Assembly (NCBI GenBank): GCA_028017165.1
Contig: CM051528.1
Span: 21,890,302 to 21,954,301, forward strand
DNA length: 64,000 nt
From: Herpetospermum pedunculosum
Taxonomy: Eukaryota; Streptophyta; Magnoliopsida; Cucurbitales; Cucurbitaceae
Reading direction: 5' to 3'
The position numbers were made by a program, and so were the translations under genes. The notes beneath the pieces were generated by a model that had not been told where the DNA came from, made no database searches, and was given only the letters and a program-made list of their open reading frames with translations. Positions 23,480-34,643 of the stretch are shown here, piece after piece (within the stretch, counting starts at the first letter, position 1; every line of letters starts with the position of its first letter).

Positions 23480-26400
23480 ATGAGTGAGCCTTCAAGTAGT
23501 GATCTAGAGTTCAATCCTGAGCCTGAGAGATTACTTAGGGCCAGAAATAGAGCCAAGAAACGTCTCTTTAAACAACTCCCTTTACCTCAAGTAATTGCGG
23601 GAACCGCAATTCCTCTGCAATTGTCTCAAGAAGAAATGAATGGAATAGTTCCAAATCCGGTGCCTGTCACTCGCAATCCCATCGAAATAGCGAATGACAA
23701 GGATAGCGCCATACTCTCGTACCTAGTACCTATGCCTGGGGAGCTGAACCCCAGCATAATCCGTCCTGAAATCACTGCCAACTCATTCGAGTTAAAGCCA
23801 GTGATGTTCCAAATGTTGTCCACTGTGGGACAATTCTTTGGAGTGGAAAATGAGGACCCCCACAACCATCTTAGAAACTTCTTAGGAGTTAGTGATACCT
23901 TCATCATCCCTGGAGTTTCCCAAGAAGCCTTGAGGCTATATCTTTTCCCTTATTCTTTGAGGGACAAAGCCAAGACATGGTTGAACTCATTACCCTCTGG
24001 ATCTGTCCTTAATTGGACAGACTTAGCAGAAAAATTCCTAGTCAAATACTTCCCACCTGATAGGAATTCTACCTTTCGTGATGACATAATCAAGTTCAAA
24101 CAAGCTGACACTGAGTCTCTTCACGAAGCTTGGACAAGGTTTAAAGATCTTCTTCTTAAATGTCCACACCATGGCATCCCATGGTGTATCCAAATAGAGG
24201 TCTTTTTCAAAGGATGCAACCCCAACACTAGACAAGTCTTAAACTCATCTGCTGGAGGTTCCATGTTGTCCAAGAGTTACAACGAGGCCTATGAGATCTT
24301 GGAGAAGATCTCAGCATCTCACTGTAGGTGGTCAGATGATCCAGTTGAGCCAACTAGAGCTCAAGACAAGGATGCTCTAAGTGCAATGAGCAGCCAGATA
24401 AATGCCCTGACCAACCTAGTTAAGCAAATGGCTCAAGCCAATCTCCAAACAAGTGTCAACACCGCCACAGCCATGTCAATGGGCACCCAGCCAAGTCAAG
24501 GTGAGACACTTATCTGTGGATTCTGTGGGGAAGGGCACCCGTATGAATACTGCCCTGGGAATCCAGCCTCAGTCTGCTATGTTGGAAGCCAACAGCAGCC
24601 TAGGAACAACCCCTATTCCAATACTTACAACCCTGGTTGGAGGAACCACCCAAACCTGTCATGGGGTGGCCAACAGAATGCTAACCAAGCTCCTAACCAA
24701 CCAAGGCCGAGTGGAACACCTGGTTTCACTCCTCAACATAACCAATCAATGTATCAAAAACCATACAACCAACCTGTAGGATCTTCTGTAGAAAACTTAC
24801 TCAAGGAATACATAGCCAAGAATGATGCCACACTACAGAGTCAGCAAGCCACTCTTAGGAGCCTAGAGAACCAAATAGGGCAACTAGCCAATGAAATCAA
24901 AAGTAGGCCCCAAGGTAGACTTCCTGCTGACACTGAAGTGCCAAGGAGAGATGGTAAAGAACAAGTTCAAGCAATTGAACTCAGAAGTGGTAGACCATTG
25001 GTGAGCAACACAAAGGACACACCAAAGAGAGTAGAGAACACTGAGTCTAGTGCTCCACTGGAGTCTATGCCAAACCAAGGTCCACCACCAACAAGCACAT
25101 CAGGAATAAGGCTAGAGCCAATTATTGAGGAGATAGAAGAAATTCCAAGGCCTCCTCCAATCCTAAGGCGACCTGACGTGCCTGCATATGTGCCACCACC
25201 TCCATATCCTCGAAGGCTTAAGAAGAAGCAGGAACAGGAAGTGCACTTTAATAAATTCTTAGAAATTCTTAAGCAAGTGCATGTCAACATTCCTTTTGTA
25301 GAAGTTTTACAGTCTATGCCTTCCTATGTAAAGTTTTTGAAAGATATTATTACTAACAAAAAAATAATTGGTGAGTTTGAAACAGTAAACCTCACTGAGG
25401 AGTGCAGTGCCATACTCCAGAACAAGCTACCCAAGAAGGAGAAGGATCCTGGTTCCTTCACCTTACCTGTAGAGCTAGGAGGCAAGCACGTGGGCAGAGC
25501 GCTTTGTGACCTGGGCGCCAGCATAAACCTCATGCCACTATCACTATTCCGCCAGTTGGGAATAGGAGAAGCACGTCCAACCACTGTCACTTTACAACTA
25601 GCAGACAGATCCATCGCATACCCTGAAGGTAAGATTGAGGATATTCTAGTGAAAGTTGACAAATTTATTTTCCTTGCAGATTTCATTATCCTGGATTATG
25701 AAGCAGACAAGGAGGTCCCCATCCTATTAGGCAGACCATTTCTTGCCACAGGTAGGGCCCTGATCGACGTCCAAAAAGGTGAGCTCACTATGAGGGTTCA
25801 TGAGGAAGAGGTGAAATTTAGTGTGTATAAAGCTTTAAGGTACCCTTCTGACCTTGACTCCTGTGCTAGCATGGACGTTGTAGATTCTTTAATGGAAGAA
25901 CAATTAGAGCATGTATTATTAACCAAGCATGCTAATGAATATGTAGGATTAGAATTAACTGACTTAAACATAGCTGAGATAATGGACATATCTGTAAATA
26001 ACCCTCAGCATGTTTGTATGAATATTGACTTGACTGAAAAATCTTTGAATCCATTAAAACCATCCATTGAGCATCCACCTGTATTAGAATTGAAACCTCT
26101 CCCCACTCACCTCAAGTATGCATATCTAGGAAATAATGAAACTTTGCCTGTGATTATTTCTTCTAAATTAAGTGAAAAGCATGAGGTTGAACTGATTTTA
26201 CTACTTAAGCAACATAGGAAGGCTATTGCATGGACTATTGCTGATATTAGAGGCATTAGCCCTTCTTATTGCATGCATAAGATTATACTAGAGGAAGAGC
26301 ATACACCTAGAGTAGATCACCAACGTAGGCTGAATCCCTCTATGAAAGAGGTAGTTAAGAAAGAAATAATTAAATGGTTAGATGCTGGTGTGATCTTCCC

Positions 26401-28994
26401 CATAGCTAGTAGTCAGTGGGTGAGCCCTATACAATGTGTACCTAAGAAGGGGGGGGATGACTGTGGTAGTCAATGAGAACAATGAACTGATTCCAACTAG
26501 GACTGTCACAGGATGGAGAGTATGTATGGATTATAGGAAACTAAATAAAGAAACTAAAAAAGACCACTTCCCTCTACCGTTCATTGACCAAATGTTAGAC
26601 AGAATAGCTGGTCGAGCCTATTACTGCTTCCTAGACGGTTATTCAGGGTATAATCAGATCACTATAGATCCCAAAGACCAAGAAAAGACTACCTTCACTT
26701 GCCCTTTTGGAACTTTTGCCTTTCGCAGAATGCCTTTTGGCTTATGCAATGCACCGGCAACTTTCCAAAGGTGCATGTTGGCAATCTTTTCTGATTTGGA
26801 TGAGTCCATGATAGAAATATTCATGGATGATTTCTCAGTCTTTGGGGACTCATTTACAAACTGTCTAGAGAATTTATGACAAGTCCTGGCTAGGTGTGAG
26901 GAGACTAACCTAGTCCTAAATTGGGAAAAGTGCCACTTCATGGTGGATGAAGGGATTGTCCTAGGTCATAGAGTGTCAAGAGCAGGAGTTGAGGTCGATA
27001 GGGCCAAGATAGAAATCATAGAGAAGTTGGTAGAGCCTCAAAATGTCAAGGCCATTAGAAGTTTCTTAGGGCATGCTGGCTTCTACAGAAGGTTCATTAA
27101 GGACTTTTCTAAGATAGCCAAGCCTCTGTGTGAGCTTCTAGAGCTAAATAGGCCATTCATCTTCTCTAAGGAATGTTTAGTAGCTTGGCAAACCCTTAAG
27201 AAAGCACTAGTCACAGCACCTATTATAGTAGGGCCAGATTGGGATCTCCCATTTGAGATGTTATGTGATGCTAGTGACTATGCTGTAGGGGTTATGTTAG
27301 GACAGAAGATTGACAAGTTAACACACCCTGTATACTATGCTAGTAAGACACTTAATGAGGCACAATGCAACTACACAACCACTGAGAAGGAGATGCTAAC
27401 TGTAGTGTTTGCTTGTGAGAAATTTAGGAACTATATTGTAGGCACTAGGACAATAATGTACACTGACCATTCTGCCTTAAAATACCTCATGAGGAAGGCT
27501 GATGCTAAGCCTAGGTTGATTAGGTGGGTACTGCTGCTGCAAGAGTTTGATCTAGACATTAGAGATAAGAAAGGAAGTGAAAATGTGGTTGCGGATCATC
27601 TTTCTAGATTGCAGCATAATTGCGAAAAAATTGCGGAACCCGCAATTTCTGATGCCTTTATTGATGAACATGTCTTTGTATTGACTCATCGTGATAACGA
27701 TGAGGAACCTTGGTTTCCTGACATTGCTAACTTCCTTGCATCACAGGTACTACCAACTTTCAAGGGAGGACAAGAGAAGAAGAGGTTCCTTCATGAAGCA
27801 AGGAAATTCATATGGGATGACCCCACACTTTACAAAACATGTGCTGACGGCTTGCTAAGGAAGTGTGTTTCAGCTGCTGAGGCGAAGTCTGTGCTGCAGC
27901 ACTGCCACACAGCTCCTTATGGTGGACACTTTGGTGGCCAAAGAACAGCTGCAAAGGTATTTCAGAGTGGCTACTATTGGCCAACGATCTTCAAGGATGC
28001 CCACAACTATGCCCACAGCTGTGATGAATGCCAAAGAACAGGTAACCTCAGTCGCAAGGATGAAATGCCTCTCACCTACATCTTAGAGTTGGAGCTCTTT
28101 GATGTATGGGGCATTGACTTCATGGGACCATTTCCCCCATCCTAAGGTAACCTTTACATATTAGTGGCAGTAGACTATGTATCCAAGTGGGTAGAGGCCA
28201 TAGCATGTCCCAATAATGATGCCAACACAGTCATAAAATTCTTGCATAGGCACATTTTTACTAGGTTTGGAACACCTCGTGCTATCATTAGTGATGAGGG
28301 GACACATTTCATTAATAAGGCTATGGAGAGAGTGTTGGCTAAATATAACATTAGACATAGAGTAGCCACTCCCTATCACCCACACTCGAATGGTCAGGCT
28401 GAAATTTCAAATACGGAGATCAAGAACATCCTAGAAAAAGTGGTCAAACCTAATAGAAAGGACTGGTCATTTAAACTCGAGGATGCACTTTGGGCGTATA
28501 GAACTGCATATAAGACACCCCTAGGTATGTCTCCTTACAGACTTGTGTATGGTAAAGCTTGTCATCTTCCATTCGAGTTAGAAATTAAGGCATTTTGGGC
28601 ACTAAAAGAGTTGAATTATTGCGTGACCGATGCGGGAACGTTGCGGTCTCTGCAATTACATGAGCTTGATGAGCTTAGACATATGTCTTATGAAAATGCC
28701 AAAATGTATAAGGAAAAGACCAAGATTTGGCACGATAGTAGACTCAGGATCAAGGACTTTAAGAAAGGCCAACTTGTTTTATTATTTAACTCACGATTAA
28801 GGTTATTTCCAGGCAAACTAAAGTCCAGATGGTCAGGTCCTTTCATAATTACTAATGTGTTTGTTCATGGTGCTATCGAGATAAAGAACCTGCAGCAAGG
28901 TCAACCATTCATGGTTAATGGTGCAAGGTTGAAGCACTACTATGAGGAAGGAGATGTGAAGACTCTCTCGGCCTTCCTCTTGACTGAAGCGTGA
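23480..28994 (+). pseudogene. Gag-Pol polyprotein of element D (Athila type), one frameshift and two stops
   Basis: The start at 23480 (MSEPSSSDLEF) aligns with the starts at 21104 and 32555. Gag core covers residues about 105-290. A CX2CX4HX4C knuckle begins at residue 346 (CGFCGEGH). The protease motif CDLGAS has its Asp at residue 677. Reverse transcriptase has the catalytic FMDDF at about 26820, the variant usual in Athila, and RNase H has CDASDY at about 27264. Integrase shows an HHCC finger (about 27888-28037) and a catalytic triad at 28116 (Asp), 28293 (Asp) and 28401 (Glu), with D-X35-E spacing. Lesions: one extra G in a G-run at about 26451-26457, a TGA at 26877 and a TAA at 28143. 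The undamaged related reading at 49700-50200 confirms the first two. Otherwise the frame is fully open to 28994, so decay is recent. Confidence 0.93.
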
Positions 28995-29444
28995 AATTAA
29001 GAACGAGAGAGGACGAGTGATTGCTGTGCTCGTCAACATGAGGCTCATGCCTTAGTTTATTTTTTGCGATTTTCCGGTTATCGTTTGTGTATAAGTTTGT
29101 ATGATTTTAATTGCGAATTTTGTTGATTTTATTTATTTTTGTAGGGAATCAATAGAGGGAATCAAGGAGATTAAATCCAGCTTTAAAAATCAAGAAGATA
29201 TTGGGCCAAATCAAAGATACGGTTGAGCAAAGATTGACATTTAAATGGAAAAAATCCCCAACGGTCACTAAAATTGCGCTGGATTTGCAGGATCCGCAAA
29301 AATATAGCCGTTGGGATTTTTCTGTTTTCTTTATATCCGTTAGAAGGCGCGTTGATCTGTACGATTCTCCCATTATCTGATCTCCAAGAAAACTGCGGTT
29401 CTCTTCATCTGTGATTCTTCTCTCCAAACCTCCACGATTCAAAA
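28995..29444 (+). other. Non-coding spacer between gag-pol and ORF2 of element D
   Basis: No coding is visible. A palindromic-word variant (ATTGCG, then TTTGCAGGATCCGCAAA) lies at about 29275-29312. A CT-rich stretch before the start codon could serve as the leader of a separate or spliced messenger for ORF2, but no splice acceptor can be assigned with confidence. Confidence 0.6.
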
Positions 29445-31247
29445 ATGGTACTCACGAGGGCTGAAAGATCTGCGGCCAAGAAGAAGGCTGACGAAGCTGA
29501 AACGGCTGCGAGAGAGGCACTGCTTGCCTTGGCTGAGGCTGATGCTGCGCGCACCGAACGCCTTCCCAAACTTCCGATTCGCAAGAAGAAGTGGAAGGTC
29601 GTCACAGAGATACCTGCTGGACCCTCTGAACCAGCAGGCACACCCAAGAAGCGCAGATGGAGTTTAGCGGTGGCCGCAGAACCGAGCAAAGAAAAGACTC
29701 CCTCTGTGGAGAGTCAAGAAACTGATCGTGTGTCCCACGATTCGGCCAAGAAGAGTTCTTCGCCATCTGCACCACCAGCGCACAGCTCTTCACCATCACC
29801 ACCAGCGCAGAGCCCTGAACTGCCTTCATCACCGCAGAGTTCTGAGCATACTCCGCCAGAAGAGAGCCTTGAGGCATTACCCACTTCCCCACAACATGAC
29901 CCTGAATTCCCGTATGGTGAATATCAAGAGTCGACGCAGGGCAGTGGGGAAGGTGAGGACGAGGAGGTTTTCTCTCCTATGAGGGAAGCTAGCCCGGAGA
30001 GTCTTGCACAGAAGGATGACTCAATGGAGGAGACACTGGGGGCGTGCCTCCAGCAGATCACCATCAAGGCAAAGCTCAAGAAGAAGAAGAAGGCCACGAT
30101 TCTCAAGGCCAAGCGGTCCAAGAAGCTGAAAAAGAAGAAGGTCAAGAGGGCGCCTTCATCAGAGAAGGAAAGCACTGAGCCATCGCTCAAGAAACTCAAG
30201 GTTGAGGCTGCGGAGTCAGCCAAACCGACAGAAAAAGGGAAGGCCAAGCTTTACCCTGAAGATGAGCCTCAATCAGTGAGGTATGTGTCCTCTGACGCTG
30301 AGTCCAGAGGCATTGAGCTGAGGAAGAGGGAGTTGCTGCACGAGAAGGGCTTCCTCGACAGACCTGCTGACCTGCCGCAGTTCTTGCGCGCAGGAATTAC
30401 AAACCACGGATGGGAGGAGTTTTGCAGACCACCCAATCCAGCTTACACAAGCATGGTGTATGATTTCTACGCCAATGTGCTTAGCCCTGAGGATGGCCTG
30501 TCTGTGGTTAGAGGGGTAGAAGTGGACTTCTCAGCAAAGGCCATCAACGAAGCCTATGGTCTCAAGGGCCAAAACCATACAGATTATGCAAGGATTGTTG
30601 ATGAGCCTACTGAGGCCGTCTTCGAGGAGGCCATTCGGACCATTGGACAGCCTGAGGCATCCTGGACCGTGTCACGCAATGGGAGGCACACTCTCATGAG
30701 TGCCAACCTCACAGCTAAGGCGGCTGTTTGGTTTTCTTTCGTGAGAAGGAAATTGTCCCTAGTGACTCATGAGACCACCATCAACCAGAGCAGATCGCTG
30801 CTGGTATATGCGATAATGAGAGGTCTCACGATCAACGTGGGAGAAGTCATTGCTGCTGCCATTACTGAGTGCGCCAAAAAGGGTAAGGGCCCATTGTTTT
30901 TCCCTAATACTATAACTAAACTTTGTTTGCTTGCAGGGGTTCCCATTGAGCGAATGGAGCAACAGATGGCTTACACAGGCCACTTGGAGCTACCTGCTGG
31001 CTTGAGGCTAAAAAGGAAGGGGAACATGGAATTCGAGCTGGATAGGTTGGCTGCTGATCAGTCGCTGTCCATGGCTTGCCTGATGGATATGCAGAAGAGG
31101 ATGGCTCAATGGGCCACTTACGCACAGGCACGGGACAAGGAAGTTGCTGACCAACTTGGATGCATCTTCCCTGACTTCCCCACGAATCTCCTGAATCCAT
31201 GGGTGCCTCCACGCCCACGACGACCTGATGAGGATGAAGACATCTGA
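29445..31247 (+). CDS. ORF2 of element D, Athila accessory protein (plant transposon domain), 600 aa
   Basis: This is the only fully open long reading frame in the nest. It starts MVLTRAERSAAKKK, which aligns with the start of the homologue at 52759. Residues 1-70 are Lys/Ala-rich and residues 80-190 are Ser/Pro/Glu-rich and probably unstructured. Residues about 213-240 contain dense Lys/Arg clusters (KLKKKKKATILKAKRSKKL), a likely nuclear or nucleic-acid-binding signal. From about residue 290 a conserved globular part follows (LLHEKGFLDRP, FLRAGITNHGWEEFC, VRGVEVDFSAKAINEAYGL, then LSLVTHETTINQSRSLL). It resembles the domain annotated in plant genomes as putative plant transposon protein. 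ORFs in this position in Athila have been called env-like, but I see no signal peptide or membrane segment. Function is unknown. Confidence 0.85.
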   Translation: MVLTRAERSAAKKKADEAETAAREALLALAEADAARTERLPKLPIRKKKWKVVTEIPAGPSEPAGTPKKRRWSLAVAAEPSKEKTPSVESQETDRVSHDSAKKSSSPSAPPAHSSSPSPPAQSPELPSSPQSSEHTPPEESLEALPTSPQHDPEFPYGEYQESTQGSGEGEDEEVFSPMREASPESLAQKDDSMEETLGACLQQITIKAKLKKKKKATILKAKRSKKLKKKKVKRAPSSEKESTEPSLKKLKVEAAESAKPTEKGKAKLYPEDEPQSVRYVSSDAESRGIELRKRELLHEKGFLDRPADLPQFLRAGITNHGWEEFCRPPNPAYTSMVYDFYANVLSPEDGLSVVRGVEVDFSAKAINEAYGLKGQNHTDYARIVDEPTEAVFEEAIRTIGQPEASWTVSRNGRHTLMSANLTAKAAVWFSFVRRKLSLVTHETTINQSRSLLVYAIMRGLTINVGEVIAAAITECAKKGKGPLFFPNTITKLCLLAGVPIERMEQQMAYTGHLELPAGLRLKRKGNMEFELDRLAADQSLSMACLMDMQKRMAQWATYAQARDKEVADQLGCIFPDFPTNLLNPWVPPRPRRPDEDEDI

Positions 31248-32402
31248 GTGCTGGTTTGAATTGCACTCAAGGGAGTATTGCTGTTCCCTTAGAATTAAAA
31301 AAAAAAAATCTGCTTTCTGATAGACCATGTGAATTATGCTGTTTTTAGTAAAATTTTGATCTGTTTTAGTTGCTTAGTTTTACGTTTTTAAATTGCCTAG
31401 TATAGCCTGCTGCTAGCTGATTAGGTAGGATAGTTTAGGTTTATTTTTGTCGAGCTTGAATGACTGGATAAAGCATGCTTAGGGGACTTAGTGACTGATA
31501 TATCTGCCCTGACTTGATTGCGAAATAATTGCGGTACCCGCAATTTTTATTACTGAATGCATGTTTTGGACTGTCTGTTTAGCTAGGCTGTGATCTGTTT
31601 AAATTCTATCTTTTGCTGCTCTCATGACTACCTTATATAGCTTATCTTAAAGCATGCTGGATGAGTGTCATAGGACACCCTTTGATAGTTTAAATTAACT
31701 TCTAAAAAGCTCAGCATGCATAGCTGTAAGTCCTTGCCTTTCTGTTTTTTTTCAATTTTCTGCTGCTGTGATATTTTCTTTTAGAATGTTCTGCCTATGC
31801 CTAGGACTTTTAAATTCTCTTTGTTTTACCTTAGACTAGATGCTTCTAGGATAGTTTGGGGGTGTGCCACCTCAGACACTCATTGAGGACAATGAGTAGT
31901 TTTAGTTTGGGGGAGGCCACCCTAGGCCTAGGAACATTCCTCTCTCCCTTAAGACATAAGCATTCTTCTTCTCCTTGACAAAAATAATGAACTGAAAAAA
32001 AATGAAAAATAGAATAAAGAGGGGAGTCTCTCTTAGGTTGCTGAGTAATCAGTGCCAAGTGTGTAACCCACAAGTGGCATTGCATCAAAAGGCAACCAAA
32101 GGAAAGGCTCCACCTGAGAAAGAAAAAAAGGAAAAAGTAGGGAAGAAGAATGTATACCTAGGAGTTGCAACTTTGTGGCTTAGATGTCCTGTTTAAAAAG
32201 AACTCTGGTCCTCAATTTAGCTAAGAGCAAAGTTGTAACTTGTAGGGTTGTTTAGGGAGATGAGTGTATATCCAATGTAGTGATGCCAGGGCTTAGGTTG
32301 TTCTCTAAAAGTACTACTGTCACCATTAATACTAAGACTGGCATGACTCTAAGGAAACCTAGGTAGCTCATAAGTATAAACTAGAAGCATGTACTGAGCA
32401 CC
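31248..32402 (+). other. 3' untranslated region of element D with two PPT-like sites
   Basis: No coding. A palindromic word (ATTGCGGTACCCGCAAT) lies within 31518-31552. PPT-like tracts lie at 31853-31866 (AGTTTGGGGGTGTG) and 31904-31916 (AGTTTGGGGGAGG). The first is preceded by a CTAGA/TCTAG hairpin at 31836-31849. The region corresponds to 56098-57300 of element C but stops abruptly at about 32402, before any hairpin, genuine PPT or LTR start, where element C sequence takes over. Confidence 0.8.
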
Positions 32403-33084
32403 ATTTACACACTGAGCACGCAACAAGTTTTTGGCGCCGCTGCCGGGGATTTTGTTTAGTAAACACGAAGTGTGTTAATTTAGAAAACACAAACTTAATA
32501 TCTATTGGAGCTAATCTTCTTTCATTTCCTTTACAGGTACCATCAAGCTAGTTTATGAATGAGCATTCAAATAGCAACCTAGAGTTCAATCCTGAGCCTG
32601 AAAGACTTTTGAGGGCCAGAAACAAAGCTAAGAAACGTCTCTTTAAACAGCCACCTGTAACTCAAAACATTGCGGACTCCGCAGAGTCATCGCAATCCCA
32701 ACCATCCGAAATGGATAGAGAAGCCCCAAACCAAGCACCTACCATTCGCAACCCCATCGAAATTGCGAATGATAAGGATAGTGCCATCCTCTTGTACCTA
32801 GTACCCATGCCTGAGGAGCTTAATCCGAGCATTATACGCCCTGAGATTACAGCTAACTCATTCGAGTTAAAGCCCGTCATGTTCCAAATGTTGTCCACTG
32901 TTGGACAATTCTTTGGAGTGGAAAACGAAGATCCCCACAATCATTTGAGAAACTTTCTAGGAGTAAGTGATACTTTTGTCATCCCAGGAGTTTCCCAAGA
33001 AGCCTTAAGACTATACCTCTTTCCATATTCATTAAGAGATAAGGGCAAAACGTGGTTAAATTCCTTACCCTCTGGATCGATTGT
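32403..33084 (+). repeat. 682-bp duplicate of element C (LTR tail, PBS, leader, gag start)
   Basis: It matches 20952-21633 without indels and with only about three substitutions seen, including a T/C in the PBS. It starts with the last 23 bases of the C LTR (32403-32425), has the PBS at 32432-32449, and ends at the same ATTGT that precedes the first LTR of D. At the left junction the word ACTGAGCA occurs in both partners (32393-32400 and 32411-32418), so short homology may have guided the join. Confidence 0.92.
32555..33084 (+). pseudogene. Duplicate Gag N-terminus (copy of 21104-21633)
   Basis: The same 5' gag fragment as at 21104, with two visible amino-acid differences (an S to L and an S to P change). 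It runs into the second LTR of D and ends at a stop at 33155. Because of the duplication, this copy, not the one at 21104, now stands next to the LTR that precedes the remaining gag of C at 47307. Confidence 0.9.
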
Positions 33085-34332
33085 TGTTACGTCTCCAAAA
33101 GTGACCTTTTTAGGACTTAATTATCTTAGAAAGATGTTCACTCTTAAGTGTTTTTGATAGCATTTAGCCTAAACCTATGCTTAAATATGAGAATTAGAAG
33201 AAGGTAGCTAAATTAGGACTTATGTACAATAGGAAAGAAAAGGGTTGAAAACCGAAGGAAAAGAATGAAAAACAAGCATTGCGATAGCATTGCGGAAACA
33301 TTGCTGAAACCGCAATGTTTCAAGTGAAAACCGTAAGTTGACTGATCTTTTTCTGTTAATTTCCGTTATTTCAGGGATTCATTCTTTCTCCTCCATCCAT
33401 TCTGAAGTACGACGTTGAAGATTGATGGTTCTCCTTGGCTCAAACGCACCTGCAGATTGCTATAAAAGGGGGTCAAAGTCGAGGGTTCAATCATCATCCG
33501 AAAGCGTAGAAGTCTTCTCGCAGCTCCATCTTTCTTCGTGTTTTCCTTTTCCGTCTGTTGGTGTGAGAGTCTCAGCTGTTGGAATCGACAATCTGATAGG
33601 AAGGAGAGAAGATTCATCTTCTCTCCCGATTGGATTCATCCAAGCAAAGCTATTCTTTCATCCCCTTCAGCCGAGGCGGTTGCGACGAGGCTTTCAAGCA
33701 TCATTTACTGCTTTCTGTCTTTCAATTCTAAATTTAAGTTCTGTTTAGTTGCTGTTTCTCTTCTAATAGCTAGATCATTTCATTTCGTTGCTGTCTGTCT
33801 TTACATTATTTACTTTAAGCTTCCCTTTTTGTTCATTCAAACAATCAAGTAATCAAAGCACAATTCTCCATTTCACAGTTTCTTTGCTTTGCTGTTACTA
33901 TTTTTCCCTTACTGTTTGTCTTCATTTCTCTTCTAAGCATGTCTATTTTATCTCTCCTTTCTGTTCGCCCTATATCCATGAGTAACTAAGTCACATAGGG
34001 GCATGCTAATGACAATACTATAGGCTAAAAAACGTGAACCAAGCATGTAGGATAGCTCTCGAAGCATTGATTGTATGTAAGCTTCATCCCACGGGCAATT
34101 TCGATTGGCCATCCATTTTGTCCAAAGAACTCCTAACCTCTGGAAGGAGTAAGAGTTCAGAGTCATACACTCATGCTAGCCTTTCAAGGTAGCCAGAAAA
34201 CGACCTAGGAATAGGCGTTTTCCTAGTACAAACCATAACTTTCTGCTTTAACAAGATGCTTAAGACCTTACTTGGACATGAGTAAACTAAAGAATCTAAT
34301 GCATGAAATCGGAAGATACATGAGAATGAGAT
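33085..34332 (+). mobile_element. 3' LTR of element D, left part
   Basis: It equals 21634-22881 at a constant offset of 11,451 bases. A TATAAAAGGGG box lies at 33461 and hairpin 3 at 34196-34222. It is cut after GAGAT (34328-34332) by element E and resumes at 46837. Confidence 0.95.
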
Positions 34333-34609
34333 TGTAACAACCCGAATTCCAGGTAAGAGAAATTTATTTATTTTTATTATTGTCGGTTCAATAAGGGGTT
34401 TAAAAAGAAGATGCTGGTCAAATTTGGGCTTAAAAGATGTCAGGGCGAGTCATTTGACTAGGTCAAACATCGGGTTGAGTAGTATTAATACTAATACTAA
34501 TAATATTATTATTATTAAATATAAAATAATAATAATATTATTATTATTTAATATAATATAATATAATATTATTATTATTAATAATATATTATTATTATTA
34601 TTAATAATA

Positions 34610-34643
<34 letters not shown>

